Shown here piece by piece: positions 1 through 7,272 of a DNA stretch of 31,924 bases. Source of the stretch: H111-94 sp034436045 (lineage in GTDB: Bacteria > Chloroflexota > Ktedonobacteria > Ktedonobacterales > Ktedonobacteraceae); contig DAOTVZ010000089.1 in the NCBI GenBank assembly GCA_034436045.1, forward strand, positions 1-31,924, written 5' to 3'. The notes beneath the pieces were generated by a model. That model did not search any database. It worked only from the letters and a program-made list of their open reading frames with translations, and had not been told where the DNA came from. Positions within the stretch are counted from its first letter, which is position 1; every line of letters starts with the position of its first letter. Position numbers and translations under genes: made by a program.

Positions 1-1
1 C

Positions 2-586
2 ATGCCGCGCTATAACATCGCGCCCACCCAGGAGGTGGTGGCGATAGTGCGAGCGCACGCGGATGAAGAAGCGCAGCTCACCATGCTACGCTGGGGATTG
101 ATACCGGCCTGGGCCAAAGAGGAGGCGATTGGCGCGAAAATGATCAACGCGCGCGCGGAGACGCTGGCCGAAAAGCCCAGTTTCAAGCGTCTCTTGCGTT
201 CGCGCCGTTGCCTGATCGTGGCCGATGGCTTTTATGAATGGAAACAGGAAGCGCAGGGGAAGACGCCGATATATATTACGTTGAAGGATCACGAGCCTTT
301 TGCTTTCGCGGGACTGTGGGATGAATGGAGGCCGCCCAGCGGTGAAGTGCTACGTACCTGCACGATTATCACGACGCAGCCCAATGAGGTTGTAGCTCCC
401 ATTCATGATCGCATGCCTGCGATCTTGCTACCCGCTTCACGCGAGAGTTGGCTCGCCCCCGCGCTACAAGATGAGCACGCGCTGCTCTCTCTGCTTGGCC
501 CCTATCCTGCCGAGCAGATGACGGCGTGCCCCGTCTCCAAACAGGTCAATAACCCGAAGTACGATAGCGCTGAGTTGATCGCCTGA
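2..586 (+). CDS. SRAP-domain protein (SOS response-associated peptidase, YedK/HMCES family), 5' partial
   Basis: Family members form a covalent thiazolidine link with abasic sites in single-stranded DNA through Cys2 and so protect them during replication; bacterial copies are SOS-associated. Seen here are the conserved blocks RYNIAPTQ, WGLIPAWAKE, INARAET, RCLIVADGFYEW and the active-site HDRMP block with its His. The protein lacks the usual N-terminus beginning MCGRF. The frame is open to the left edge, so the first Met here is internal and the catalytic Cys lies outside the window. About 30 residues appear to be missing compared with the usual length of about 220. The C-terminus (VNNPKYDSAELI) is typical, so the gene is otherwise intact. 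The family call is firm; the start is not visible. Confidence 0.95.
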   Translation: MPRYNIAPTQEVVAIVRAHADEEAQLTMLRWGLIPAWAKEEAIGAKMINARAETLAEKPSFKRLLRSRRCLIVADGFYEWKQEAQGKTPIYITLKDHEPFAFAGLWDEWRPPSGEVLRTCTIITTQPNEVVAPIHDRMPAILLPASRESWLAPALQDEHALLSLLGPYPAEQMTACPVSKQVNNPKYDSAELIA

Positions 587-691
587 GCGGTTGGCTCGAT
601 AGAGCAGGGTGACGGCCTTGCTCCCTATTCCCTCGCCTATTCGCCTGCTCTTATTCAACAGACCTCTGATGCGAAACCCAACCAAACTGGC

Positions 692-720
692 TTGACGTTG
701 GGGGAATGTTATGATAAGAT
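692..720 (+). promoter_or_regulatory. Candidate sigma-70-type promoter for the 96-aa gene
   Basis: TTGACG (692-697), a 17-nt spacer, then TAAGAT (715-720). It lies about 120 nt before the start at 842 in an otherwise empty 255-nt gap. The -35 is good and the -10 is moderate. No experimental support. Confidence 0.45.
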
Positions 721-841
721 TTACTAAGTGTGTAGTATAGGCTGACAAACTACCTACCTTAGTATGGTGTGTTGCAGTTTGACAGTGCCGTCTACTCGTA
801 ACAGCAATAAGCAGAGCATCCAAGTATTTAGGGAGGGATCA

Positions 842-1132
842 ATGCCGGCCACGTTTAGTTATGCGAGCATCTTGCATGCTGTCGGTGAGGTACTCGATCA
901 GATTGGCGTCAAGAGTTTCGCAATCCGTGAGGAGGAGGATGGCCTTCTCGTGGAGGGCTTTGACGAAGAAGGGCAATTGCAAGTCCAGATGCACTACGAC
1001 ATCGCCAGTCTGTATGACCTTGTCACTCAATCTGCCAATCAGGCGGATGAAGTGAACAAGGTGCTGGATGAAGGAACCCTGCATCGTTTTCTCGCGGAGC
1101 ATCGTCGTGAACTCGCGGGTATGGCTTTCTAA
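842..1132 (+). CDS. Hypothetical protein, 96 aa
   Basis: I do not recognise the family. The ATG at 842 is preferred over an upstream in-frame start at 764 because GGGAGGG sits just upstream (about 832-838). The protein is acidic and soluble, with no signal peptide or membrane segment. It reads as an alpha/beta fold: a helix (SILHAVGEVLDQIG), then charged strands (FAIREEEDGLLVEGFD, LQVQMHYD), then a helical C-terminal half rich in Glu and Arg. A hairpin terminator follows 27 nt after the stop, so it is probably monocistronic. Function unknown. That it is a real gene is likely from the ribosome site, the candidate promoter and the terminator. Confidence 0.7.
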   Translation: MPATFSYASILHAVGEVLDQIGVKSFAIREEEDGLLVEGFDEEGQLQVQMHYDIASLYDLVTQSANQADEVNKVLDEGTLHRFLAEHRRELAGMAF

Positions 1133-1158
1133 TATCATGTTGATACTTGACATATGAA

Positions 1159-1184
1159 AAGGACCGGGGACTTTCCCGGTTCTT
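1159..1184 (+). terminator. Hairpin terminator between convergent genes
   Basis: The stem AAGGACCGGG pairs with CCCGGTTCTT (one G-U) around a 6-nt loop. The A/T ends suit termination from both sides: the 96-aa gene on + and the HxlR gene on -. Confidence 0.6.
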
Positions 1185-1229
1185 CTCACATGTAGTCAGG
1201 CATACCCGGTATCCCATCGGAACATTGCG

Positions 1230-1574
1230 TTATTCGCGCTCTTCGTCACATAACCAGCGTTTTCCAAAGGTACGCATACTCTCAATGACGGTAGCCAGCG
1301 CCTGCCCCTTCTCAGTAAGAGAATATTCAACACGAGGAGGGACTTCCGCAAAGGTCTGTCGCATGATGATTCCATCCTCTTCGAGGGTACGCAACCGTTC
1401 GGAAAGCGTCTTGGGACTGATGCCCTGGAGGGAGCGCTCAAGCTGATGAAACCGCTTGACACCCGAAACCAGATCGCGAATAATAAGTAACGTCCACTTC
1501 CCGCCGATAATCTCGGCAGTACGGGCGACGGGGCAGATGGTATCTCGTTGATGGTCTGGTTGCGATAGCATCAT
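1230..1574 (-). CDS. HxlR-family transcriptional regulator (DUF24 winged helix)
   Basis: This is a 114-aa protein with the full HxlR pattern: an N-terminal Cys14 in CPVARTAEIIGGKW, the recognition region RFHQLERSLQGISPKTLSERL, the wing EEDGIIMRQTFAEVPPRVEYSLT and a final dimerisation helix. Family members bind DNA as dimers and many sense electrophiles, hypochlorite or quinones through the conserved Cys. Regulated genes are often divergent; here the divergent neighbour is the NYN protein at 1780, not an obvious oxidoreductase. The start is an ATG at 1574; the next codon is also ATG. Family is sure, target unknown. Confidence 0.93.
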   Translation of the reverse strand: MMLSQPDHQRDTICPVARTAEIIGGKWTLLIIRDLVSGVKRFHQLERSLQGISPKTLSERLRTLEEDGIIMRQTFAEVPPRVEYSLTEKGQALATVIESMRTFGKRWLCDEERE

Positions 1575-1617
1575 TGTCTTACACTCTTTTTAACTCATGT
1601 TCATTACTCAACTACAG

Positions 1618-1647
1618 AATATACCATAGGAACTACGTAAAAGTAAA
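1618..1647 (-). promoter_or_regulatory. Candidate promoter of the HxlR gene
   Basis: On the minus strand, TTTACT (1642-1647), an 18-nt spacer and TATATT (1618-1623), with TGG just before the -10 giving an extended -10 character. It lies about 45 nt upstream of the HxlR start. Confidence 0.45.
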
Positions 1648-1779
1648 GCGCAGACCTCTCGACTTTACCAATAAAGTATGATATGCTCATAGCTATAGGA
1701 TGAACTGCAAGGTTGTCCAAGCACCTGAACAATCATAAAACTTGGCCTGCGCGGTTTCTCCCCATGAGAGGAGAAGGTT

Positions 1780-3252
1780 GTGCCCGAAGATATTGCTTTA
1801 TTCATTGATTTTGAGAACATTCGTTATAGTATGCTGAATATTCAGCGACGAGAGCCTGATCCCCAGGAACTCATCGCAGTGGCGCGTCGCTATGGGACTG
1901 TGATGGTGGCACGCGCGTATGCCGACTGGTCACGTCAGCCGGAACCCTTTAAGGGGAGCTTAACGGCCGCAATGATCGACCGCGTTGATTGCCCCGCCAA
2001 GCAGCGTGACCGTATTCGGATGGGGACTATTCACTACAATTACCCCGGCTATGTCACCGAGCAGGGCATTGCAACATTACCATCTACTCCTTTTGCACGC
2101 CAATGGCCCTCCAGTGTCACCGGGCAATCCGGTTCGTTGCCAGCTATCAACCCACATGGTAATCATAGCTGGTACAACGACCAGGACCATGCCGCCTCAC
2201 AAGGCGACCTCGATGAAGGCGCGGACGAACCCGCAGATGACGATACCCTCACGGACGAAACCTATGGCAATGCCGACTATGCTGCCCGCGACTCCTATCG
2301 CCAGGGCAATGCCTACGGCTCTTTCGCTCAGCGCACGCCCAGTGGCCCGCTTGGGCAAACCAACACCGGCCCCTTAGGCTACGCCACACCCTATCAGCAT
2401 AGCGGGAATACCGGCCACATGCCTGCCATCAACGGCAATAATAATAGCACTGTGGTGCAGAGTACTGTGATCCAGAGTACCGTCGATCTCAATATGTTGA
2501 TGGATATCATTGAAACCGTCTTTGATCGCCCCACTATCTCTACCTTTGTCCTGATGACAGGCGACAAGGATTTCACCCGCATCAGCGCTCGCCTGAAGCT
2601 TCGTTTGAACAAAACTGTGATTATTGTTGGGATTCCAGGAACCGTCAGCCGAGATTTAATCAGTAGTGCTAATCAGTTTGTGCCGCTTGTTCCTAACGGC
2701 ATAAACATCTCTACCGGCAATACCGGCACTATGCCTGCTATTCATCCTAATGGCAGCTTTGGCTCCTCTATGTCTGGCGGCACGACCGGCACTATGCCCG
2801 CCATCGGCAATATGGGCAACACCAATGCTATGCCCGCCATCAATGCCAGTGGCAGTACCGGCGCAATGCCCGCCGTCAGCTATCCAGGTGTGCCGCCGAC
2901 AACTCCGCAGGCTCAGCCTGCACATCAATTTCAAATGCCCTATAGTACCACTGCGTCTTCTAATCTACCTATCGATGTACTTGACCCACAATTCTTGCAG
3001 TTCCTTGACTACATCGACCGCAACTGGTCGTGGCGAACCATCATCGGCGTCTCTAATTTTATCGGTGATCCCGTCAATCCCAAAAATAGATTTCGCGGTC
3101 GCCTGACCCGCGAATCGGCCCGCGAACTCTTGAATGCTTGCATTCAGCAAGGTATTTTGTTACTTCAAACAGACTCTACCGGCGCTGAGGATTTGAGGCT
3201 CAACCGAATGCATCCTGGTGTTGAGGAAGTACTCAAGCAATTTGTGCGCTAA
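1780..3252 (+). CDS. NYN-domain (LabA/DUF88-like) protein with a split domain and MPAI repeat linkers
   Basis: A GTG start with a strong GAGAGGAGAAGG ribosome site gives 490 aa. Residues 1-90 form the first half of a NYN (PIN-like) nuclease fold: FIDFENIR with Asp10 and Asn13, then a strand at VMVARAYADW. The second half comes at about 230-305: VDLNMLMDI with Asp236 and Asp242, and the acidic motif TGDKDF (Asp262, Asp264). Between them is a low-complexity insert of about 130 residues rich in Gly, Asn, Asp and Tyr. A second linker (306-395) carries repeats, and residues 400-490 form a helical domain that could be winged-helix or OST-HTH-like. The motif (S/H/T/A)-x-PAI/V occurs six times (Pro at about 121, 215, 319, 340, 352, 364). 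NYN proteins are predicted metal-dependent RNases; the acidic residues are all present. Substrate unknown. Confidence 0.88.
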   Translation: MPEDIALFIDFENIRYSMLNIQRREPDPQELIAVARRYGTVMVARAYADWSRQPEPFKGSLTAAMIDRVDCPAKQRDRIRMGTIHYNYPGYVTEQGIATLPSTPFARQWPSSVTGQSGSLPAINPHGNHSWYNDQDHAASQGDLDEGADEPADDDTLTDETYGNADYAARDSYRQGNAYGSFAQRTPSGPLGQTNTGPLGYATPYQHSGNTGHMPAINGNNNSTVVQSTVIQSTVDLNMLMDIIETVFDRPTISTFVLMTGDKDFTRISARLKLRLNKTVIIVGIPGTVSRDLISSANQFVPLVPNGINISTGNTGTMPAIHPNGSFGSSMSGGTTGTMPAIGNMGNTNAMPAINASGSTGAMPAVSYPGVPPTTPQAQPAHQFQMPYSTTASSNLPIDVLDPQFLQFLDYIDRNWSWRTIIGVSNFIGDPVNPKNRFRGRLTRESARELLNACIQQGILLLQTDSTGAEDLRLNRMHPGVEEVLKQFVR

Positions 3253-3339
3253 CAAGCAGCAGGATGAATACGCACAGCGTACCCTGCTCACTCTATTGTA
3301 AACCATTCTATCAGCCTGGTAGCACCTCGGATGCCATCA

Positions 3340-3441
3340 GCACAGGGTACCCGCGAGGGGCACCCCTACAATAATACGGTGCCGTTCTCGCCCGTCTTCA
3401 TTGTAGGGGTGCCCCTCGCGGGTACCCTGTGCGTTTTTTTT
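3340..3441 (+). terminator. Perfect 33-bp inverted repeat with T-run; terminator-like, repeat-derived
   Basis: Arms at 3340-3372 and 3400-3432 are perfect reverse complements with a 27-nt loop. One G and eight T (3434-3441) follow, the form of a strong intrinsic terminator for the NYN gene. The arm's inner end reads GTAGGGG (on +, at the start of the right arm), the signature shared with other repeats in this window. The structure stops 15 nt before the start codon of the aminopeptidase gene. Confidence 0.75.
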
Positions 3442-3456
3442 GAAAGGATCGAGAAC

Positions 3457-4521
3457 ATGGAAGAAGCACGTATCGATTTTCTGCGGCGGCTTATTGCCGC
3501 CCCCAGCCCTTCAGGCTTCGAGCAACCTGCCCAGCGTGTTATCCGCGAGGAACTGCGCGCGTATACGGATAGTATACATACCGATATTCACGGCAACGTT
3601 ATCGCGGCGTTGAAGCCGGATGGCCGACCGCGCGTCATGCTCACCGCCCACTGCGACGAACTTGGCTTCCTCATTCGCTACATTGATGGCGATGGTTTTT
3701 TGTATTTTGCCCCCATTGGCGGCTTTGATCCGTCCACTCTCCCCGGTAATCGCGTGGAGATTCACACGCCCGGCGGCCCTATTCTGGGCGTAATCGGGCG
3801 TAAGGCAGTCCACCTGATGCACGGGGAAGAGCGCAACCAGGCCCCCAAAATTAACGAGATGTGGATCGATATCGGCGCAGCCAGCAAGGAGGAGGCCCAG
3901 CGACTCGTGCCGCTGGGCAGCGTCGCCACGCGCGCGGCCCAGTTGGAGCCACTGCGCAATGATCTGCTTATCTCGCGCGCGCTCGACGATAAAGCCGGCG
4001 TCTTCGCCATCATCGAGGCTATGCGGCGTATCTACGAGCGGCGTGCCGATCTCAAAGCTGGCGTCTACTGCGTCACCGCCGTCCAGGAAGAGGTGGGTCT
4101 GCGCGGCTCACGCACCGGCGCATATGGAGTTGATCCGCTGATTGCCATTGCCGTCGATGTCACCTTCACCTCAGATCATCCTGGCACCTCGGCCAGAGAG
4201 CTGGGCGATATTAAGCTGAACGGTGGGCCGGTGATTACGCTGGGTGGTCACATCAACCCGCGCGTCTATCAGATGCTTGTCAAAGTCGCCACGGAGGCCG
4301 ATATCGCCTGGCAGATCGATCCCCAGGCTTCGCGCACCGGCACCGACACAGACGTTATTCAGGTAGTACGCGCTGGTGTCGCTACCGGCCTGGTTAGCAT
4401 CCCTTGCCGCTACCTGCATACCGGCTCCGAGATAGTCTCCCTCAAGGATATCGATGAGGTCGCCGAACTGCTGGCGCGCTTCGTGCTGGCGCTGAACGAC
4501 GAAACGGACGTTATCCCATAG
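3457..4521 (+). CDS. M42-family metallo-aminopeptidase
   Basis: A 354-aa cytosolic dinuclear metal peptidase of the M42 family (glutamyl aminopeptidase/deblocking aminopeptidase; older annotations say endoglucanase M), which trims N-terminal residues from short peptides. Start at 3457 is chosen because GAAAGGA lies 8 nt upstream and the family begins near RIDFLRRLIAAPSPSG; a longer frame from 3331 is encoded by the inverted repeat and is rejected. Metal and catalytic motifs are visible: TAHCDELGF (His65, Asp67), RALDDKAG, VQEEVGLRG, AVDVTFTSD and CRYLHTGSEIVSL. Length is typical. A strong bidirectional hairpin closes the unit. The promoter is unclear because a terminator-like structure directly precedes the gene. 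Confidence 0.95.
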   Translation: MEEARIDFLRRLIAAPSPSGFEQPAQRVIREELRAYTDSIHTDIHGNVIAALKPDGRPRVMLTAHCDELGFLIRYIDGDGFLYFAPIGGFDPSTLPGNRVEIHTPGGPILGVIGRKAVHLMHGEERNQAPKINEMWIDIGAASKEEAQRLVPLGSVATRAAQLEPLRNDLLISRALDDKAGVFAIIEAMRRIYERRADLKAGVYCVTAVQEEVGLRGSRTGAYGVDPLIAIAVDVTFTSDHPGTSARELGDIKLNGGPVITLGGHINPRVYQMLVKVATEADIAWQIDPQASRTGTDTDVIQVVRAGVATGLVSIPCRYLHTGSEIVSLKDIDEVAELLARFVLALNDETDVIP

Positions 4522-4535
4522 TTTTCAGACCAGAA

Positions 4536-4602
4536 AGCAAGACGAGGCACCTGCAAGAGAAACGTCCCATAGGTGTTTCTCTTGCAAGTGCCTCGTCTTG
4601 CT
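4536..4602. terminator. Bidirectional terminator, 28-bp stem
   Basis: Left arm 4536-4563 and right arm 4575-4602 are complementary with one mismatch, around an 11-nt loop, followed by CGTTTTATCGTTTTTT. It lies between the aminopeptidase (+) and the convergent membrane-protein gene (-). Confidence 0.85.
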
Positions 4603-4616
4603 CGTTTTATCGTTTT

Positions 4617-5069
4617 TTATTCCATCGGTGGCTGCATCTCTGGATATTGTACCTGCGGCTGCTCATAGCCCTCATATGATTGGACTGGCTCTTCTGCAAC
4701 AGGAAGATCGGTGGCTGTGACCGGCTTTGTGACCGGCGGCGCAGCCTGGGCACGATAACCAGACTCGTAGGGCTGATAGGGCTGCACTGGCGGCCTCGAC
4801 GGTTGATAATACTGTATCGGCTCAGGGGGTCGGTAAAGCGGTTGAGGAGGCCTCTGATTCGGCAACGGGCTGCTAGAAGAACTCTGGCGTAGCGCCGCCA
4901 TGATGAACGTGACAAGTATGCCTAAGATTAGCAAAGCGATGATCGCGTCCATCGAATGCCAGAAAGGGCCGATGAAGAATATGAAAAACAGAATTGGCCA
5001 GGGGAAGAAGCGTGGGCGTCGGCGGTACGGCCCGTGATACGGCCCACGATTATAGTTATACCACATCAT
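4617..5069 (-). CDS. Hypothetical membrane protein with Pro/Tyr/Gln-rich tail, 150 aa
   Basis: I recognise no family. ATG at 5069 follows GGAAGG at a good distance; a second ATG follows directly. Residues 1-22 are rich in Tyr, Arg and Pro (NYNRGPYHGPYRRRP). Two hydrophobic segments follow: about 22-37 (FPWPILFFIFFIGPFW) and 41-60 (DAIIALLILGILVTFIMAAL). The remaining 90 residues are low complexity, dominated by Pro, Gln, Tyr and Ser, and probably disordered. Such tails usually mediate protein or wall contacts, but that is inference. It sits alone between a bidirectional terminator and a repeat-containing gap. Confidence 0.7.
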   Translation of the reverse strand: MMWYNYNRGPYHGPYRRRPRFFPWPILFFIFFIGPFWHSMDAIIALLILGILVTFIMAALRQSSSSSPLPNQRPPQPLYRPPEPIQYYQPSRPPVQPYQPYESGYRAQAAPPVTKPVTATDLPVAEEPVQSYEGYEQPQVQYPEMQPPME

Positions 5070-5214
5070 ATCGGCCTTCCTTCAGGGCGACTGATTGTTT
5101 TGCTTATCTACAGGTTATAGCTATTTGTTATTAGCATCTATATCATAGCACTACGTATCCTTATTGTCAAGGTTGCAATCGCTAGCGCTCTCTATCCTTC
5201 CGGGGGAAGTTGGT

Positions 5215-5286
5215 GTAGGGGCGTCATTCATGACGCCCTGGTAGCCCGTCGGTGCGCTCACAGGGCGTCATGAATGACGCCCCTAC
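5215..5286. repeat. Paired family-A palindromic repeats, inverted
   Basis: The unit GTAGGGGCGTCATTCATGAC plus GCCCT at 5215-5239 is the exact reverse complement of 5262-5286, with 22 nt between. Each unit is itself a near-palindrome centred on TCATGA. The rest of the 335-nt gap 5070-5404 holds AT-rich sequence with no gene I can support. Confidence 0.85.
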
Positions 5287-5404
5287 TATGGTGCGGACTG
5301 TAACTTTCTGCGATGGGAGCACGTGGCAACGGTGAACCTCCATCCAGGTGGGTTGCACCAGTATATAGCGAGTGGATTGGATTGATGGGAAGGAGAACAT
5401 CCAC

Positions 5405-5623
5405 ATGTGTGTAAGCTGTGGCTGTGGTAAGCCGAATGATGCCCATGGCGATATGCGCAATATCACCCAGGATGACGTGAACCGTGCCGCCGAGGCTGCC
5501 GGTATCACGCCAGAGCAGGCTGCACGTAATATCGCCGATGCCTGCATGCGCGAAGGCGGTAAGTCGCAAGGGCAGCAGAGCATGGGTAACATGGGGCGTC
5601 GCATTGATACGGATCGTATCTAA
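5405..5623 (+). CDS. Small Cys-rich protein, 72 aa
   Basis: The ATG at 5405 has AAGGAG 9 nt upstream and yields MCVSCGCGKPNDAHGDMRNI, so it is preferred over an in-frame ATG at 5372. The N-terminus has three Cys (C2, C5, C7) followed by a HGD motif, which could bind a metal ion. The rest is helical: an acidic segment DDVNRAAEAAGITPEQAARNI, one more Cys, then a basic tail ending RRIDTDRI. I recall small hypothetical proteins with this N-terminus from actinobacteria and Chloroflexota, but none with a known function. A bidirectional hairpin follows 16 nt after the stop. The gene call is good; the function is unknown. Confidence 0.75.
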   Translation: MCVSCGCGKPNDAHGDMRNITQDDVNRAAEAAGITPEQAARNIADACMREGGKSQGQQSMGNMGRRIDTDRI

Positions 5624-5639
5624 AGCGGCATACTTCCTT

Positions 5640-5688
5640 AAAAAGAAGAGGCATGTTCTATGTACAACAGACATGCCCCTTCTTTTTT
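5640..5688. terminator. Bidirectional terminator
   Basis: An A-rich arm at 5640-5656 ending GGCATGT pairs with ACATGCC and a T-rich arm at 5671-5687 with a single A/C mismatch. It separates the small + gene from the - lipoprotein gene and gives a T-run in both directions. Confidence 0.85.
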
Positions 5689-5700
5689 ATGCGATGAGTT

Positions 5701-6924
5701 TTAGGCGGCGAGCAGTTCTTTTACAATAATTGCCCCGTTAATAAGGCCATTGGCGTTGCTGTAGCTGTACAGCGCTAGCAGGCCCTCCTGTGGCCCATTC
5801 TTGAAGCTGGTGGTATAGCTCACCGTCGTCGAAAATGTGGTAGTACCGTTGCCGATAGCCCCCTTTGCCTGTGCCTGACCAACTGCGTTATAGAGATGAT
5901 CGAGGACAATGACTTTCCCGATGACACCCTCAAAGGCGCTGCCCCGTCCCGTGACGGTGACAGGGCTGGTCAGCATATTTCTGGCTGATGGCGTCGTAAT
6001 CGCCAGTGCAGGTGATGTCACCGAGGTGGCGATCCAGATGCCCCCATTGGTATTGCCTTCCAGGCGACTGAGCGTGACCTGCACCATACCCGCCGGTGTT
6101 GTAGGCGTTTTGACATTTACAACTGCATCAACATCGTGCTGTCCGCCACCGCTCACTAGCGTTGCTGTTACGGTAGCGGGCCATTGTAGCAAGGTGATAG
6201 TTAACTGACTGGCCACTTTCGTCGCGTCCAACTTCCATCCATCCTGCCCTTGATTCACCTGCTGCTGGTCATTTTCTGCCTGATAGCGCGTCAGGTCGGG
6301 GAAAATGCCGGGAAACGAGACCGGCACCAGCGTACCCGCGCCATCAGACCATTTAAATTCACGGAAGAGGTCAGGCTGTAAGGCCGCCCCGGACTGCCCT
6401 TTGTTGAGACTGGAGTTAAGATCAACCTGGGCGGTCAGCACCGTATTATAGTAGCTAATCTTTGCACTGCCTTTATATAAGCCATCCAGCTTGAAAATCT
6501 CATCTGGCGCGGGATTGGTAATGTGGTTGTAGACATGCACATCCAGCATGGCTCCCGTTCCCTGTGAACGTACTGTCACCAGTGCTTGCAACGCTGGCTG
6601 GCCCATCAGATAACCGCAGGTGACACTTTCGACCGCGTTAATGCCGGGCTGCGTGGGAATAATCGGGTTCCAATAGGAGGGCTGCGCGACGGCTGGTGGA
6701 CAAGGTTGTGGCCCCAGTTGAATGCCCGCCGGAGTCGCTGTGGCGGTCGGCTGTACCGACGTCGTGGCCTTCACAGGCGCAGTAGCTGCACCTCCCTGTG
6801 GGCTTTTATTGTTGTTACCACCTCCGCCACAGGCCGCGAGCGTGCAGAGTAAGAAGAGAGCAAAGCAGAGCGCAAGACGCGAATGTGAAGACCAACGCAA
6901 TGGCCGATGTATGAAATTACTCAT
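5701..6924 (-). CDS. Secreted lipoprotein, 407 aa, unknown function
   Basis: The N-terminus is a lipoprotein signal: basic residues, a hydrophobic run (LALCFALFLLCTLAAC) and lipobox LAAC with Cys32, followed by GGGG and a Thr/Ala/Pro-rich linker to about residue 70. The mature part is a beta-rich ectodomain. Its end (about 300-407) contains SPVTVTGRGSAFEGVIGKVIV and a FSTTVSYT segment. This resembles the Gmad2-type or bacterial-spore-germination immunoglobulin-like domain seen at the end of many Gram-positive lipoproteins; that assignment is from memory and tentative. The start codon at 6924 has GAGGAGC upstream. It has its own transcription unit ending at the 5640-5688 hairpin. Confidence 0.82.
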   Translation of the reverse strand: MSNFIHRPLRWSSHSRLALCFALFLLCTLAACGGGGNNNKSPQGGAATAPVKATTSVQPTATATPAGIQLGPQPCPPAVAQPSYWNPIIPTQPGINAVESVTCGYLMGQPALQALVTVRSQGTGAMLDVHVYNHITNPAPDEIFKLDGLYKGSAKISYYNTVLTAQVDLNSSLNKGQSGAALQPDLFREFKWSDGAGTLVPVSFPGIFPDLTRYQAENDQQQVNQGQDGWKLDATKVASQLTITLLQWPATVTATLVSGGGQHDVDAVVNVKTPTTPAGMVQVTLSRLEGNTNGGIWIATSVTSPALAITTPSARNMLTSPVTVTGRGSAFEGVIGKVIVLDHLYNAVGQAQAKGAIGNGTTTFSTTVSYTTSFKNGPQEGLLALYSYSNANGLINGAIIVKELLAA

Positions 6925-6983
6925 CGCAGCTCCTCAAACAAGTTTTTAGGTAGTTTTTGTCATACTCATAATATATGCCCCGC

Positions 6984-7034
6984 TGTCGGTAGGAGCAGGG
7001 AGAGCATAAGACATTGCCCATGCTCCTACCGACA
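6984..7034. repeat. 14-bp perfect inverted repeat upstream of the GltD-like gene
   Basis: TGTCGGTAGGAGCA (6984-6997) and TGCTCCTACCGACA (7021-7034) can form a stem. It lies in the 348-nt gap between divergent genes and contains the GTAGG signature inside the arm. No small gene in this gap is convincing. Confidence 0.7.
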
Positions 7035-7051
7035 ACGTCTCTGTGCGTGGC

Positions 7052-7081
7052 TTGTTCCTGAACAATCGCTTATGCTATAAT
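7052..7081 (+). promoter_or_regulatory. Candidate promoter of the GltD-like gene
   Basis: TTGTTC (7052-7057), 18-nt spacer, perfect TATAAT (7076-7081) with an upstream TGC giving an extended -10. It implies a leader of about 185 nt before the start at 7273. Confidence 0.55.
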
Positions 7082-7272
7082 CTGACAAGGCAAATCAGAT
7101 TTTCTGCCGCCAGTATTTACCATAACTATTCAGGTACTGACCTGGCACATGCGCGACGCTATTATTATAATAACTCTGATAGACCATCGAATTTGCTAAG
7201 CATTTTCCCCTGCTCCGCCGTCGCGGCCCTGGCTACGAGTGACGGCAGAAGATCAGGAAAGGACCTTGAATT

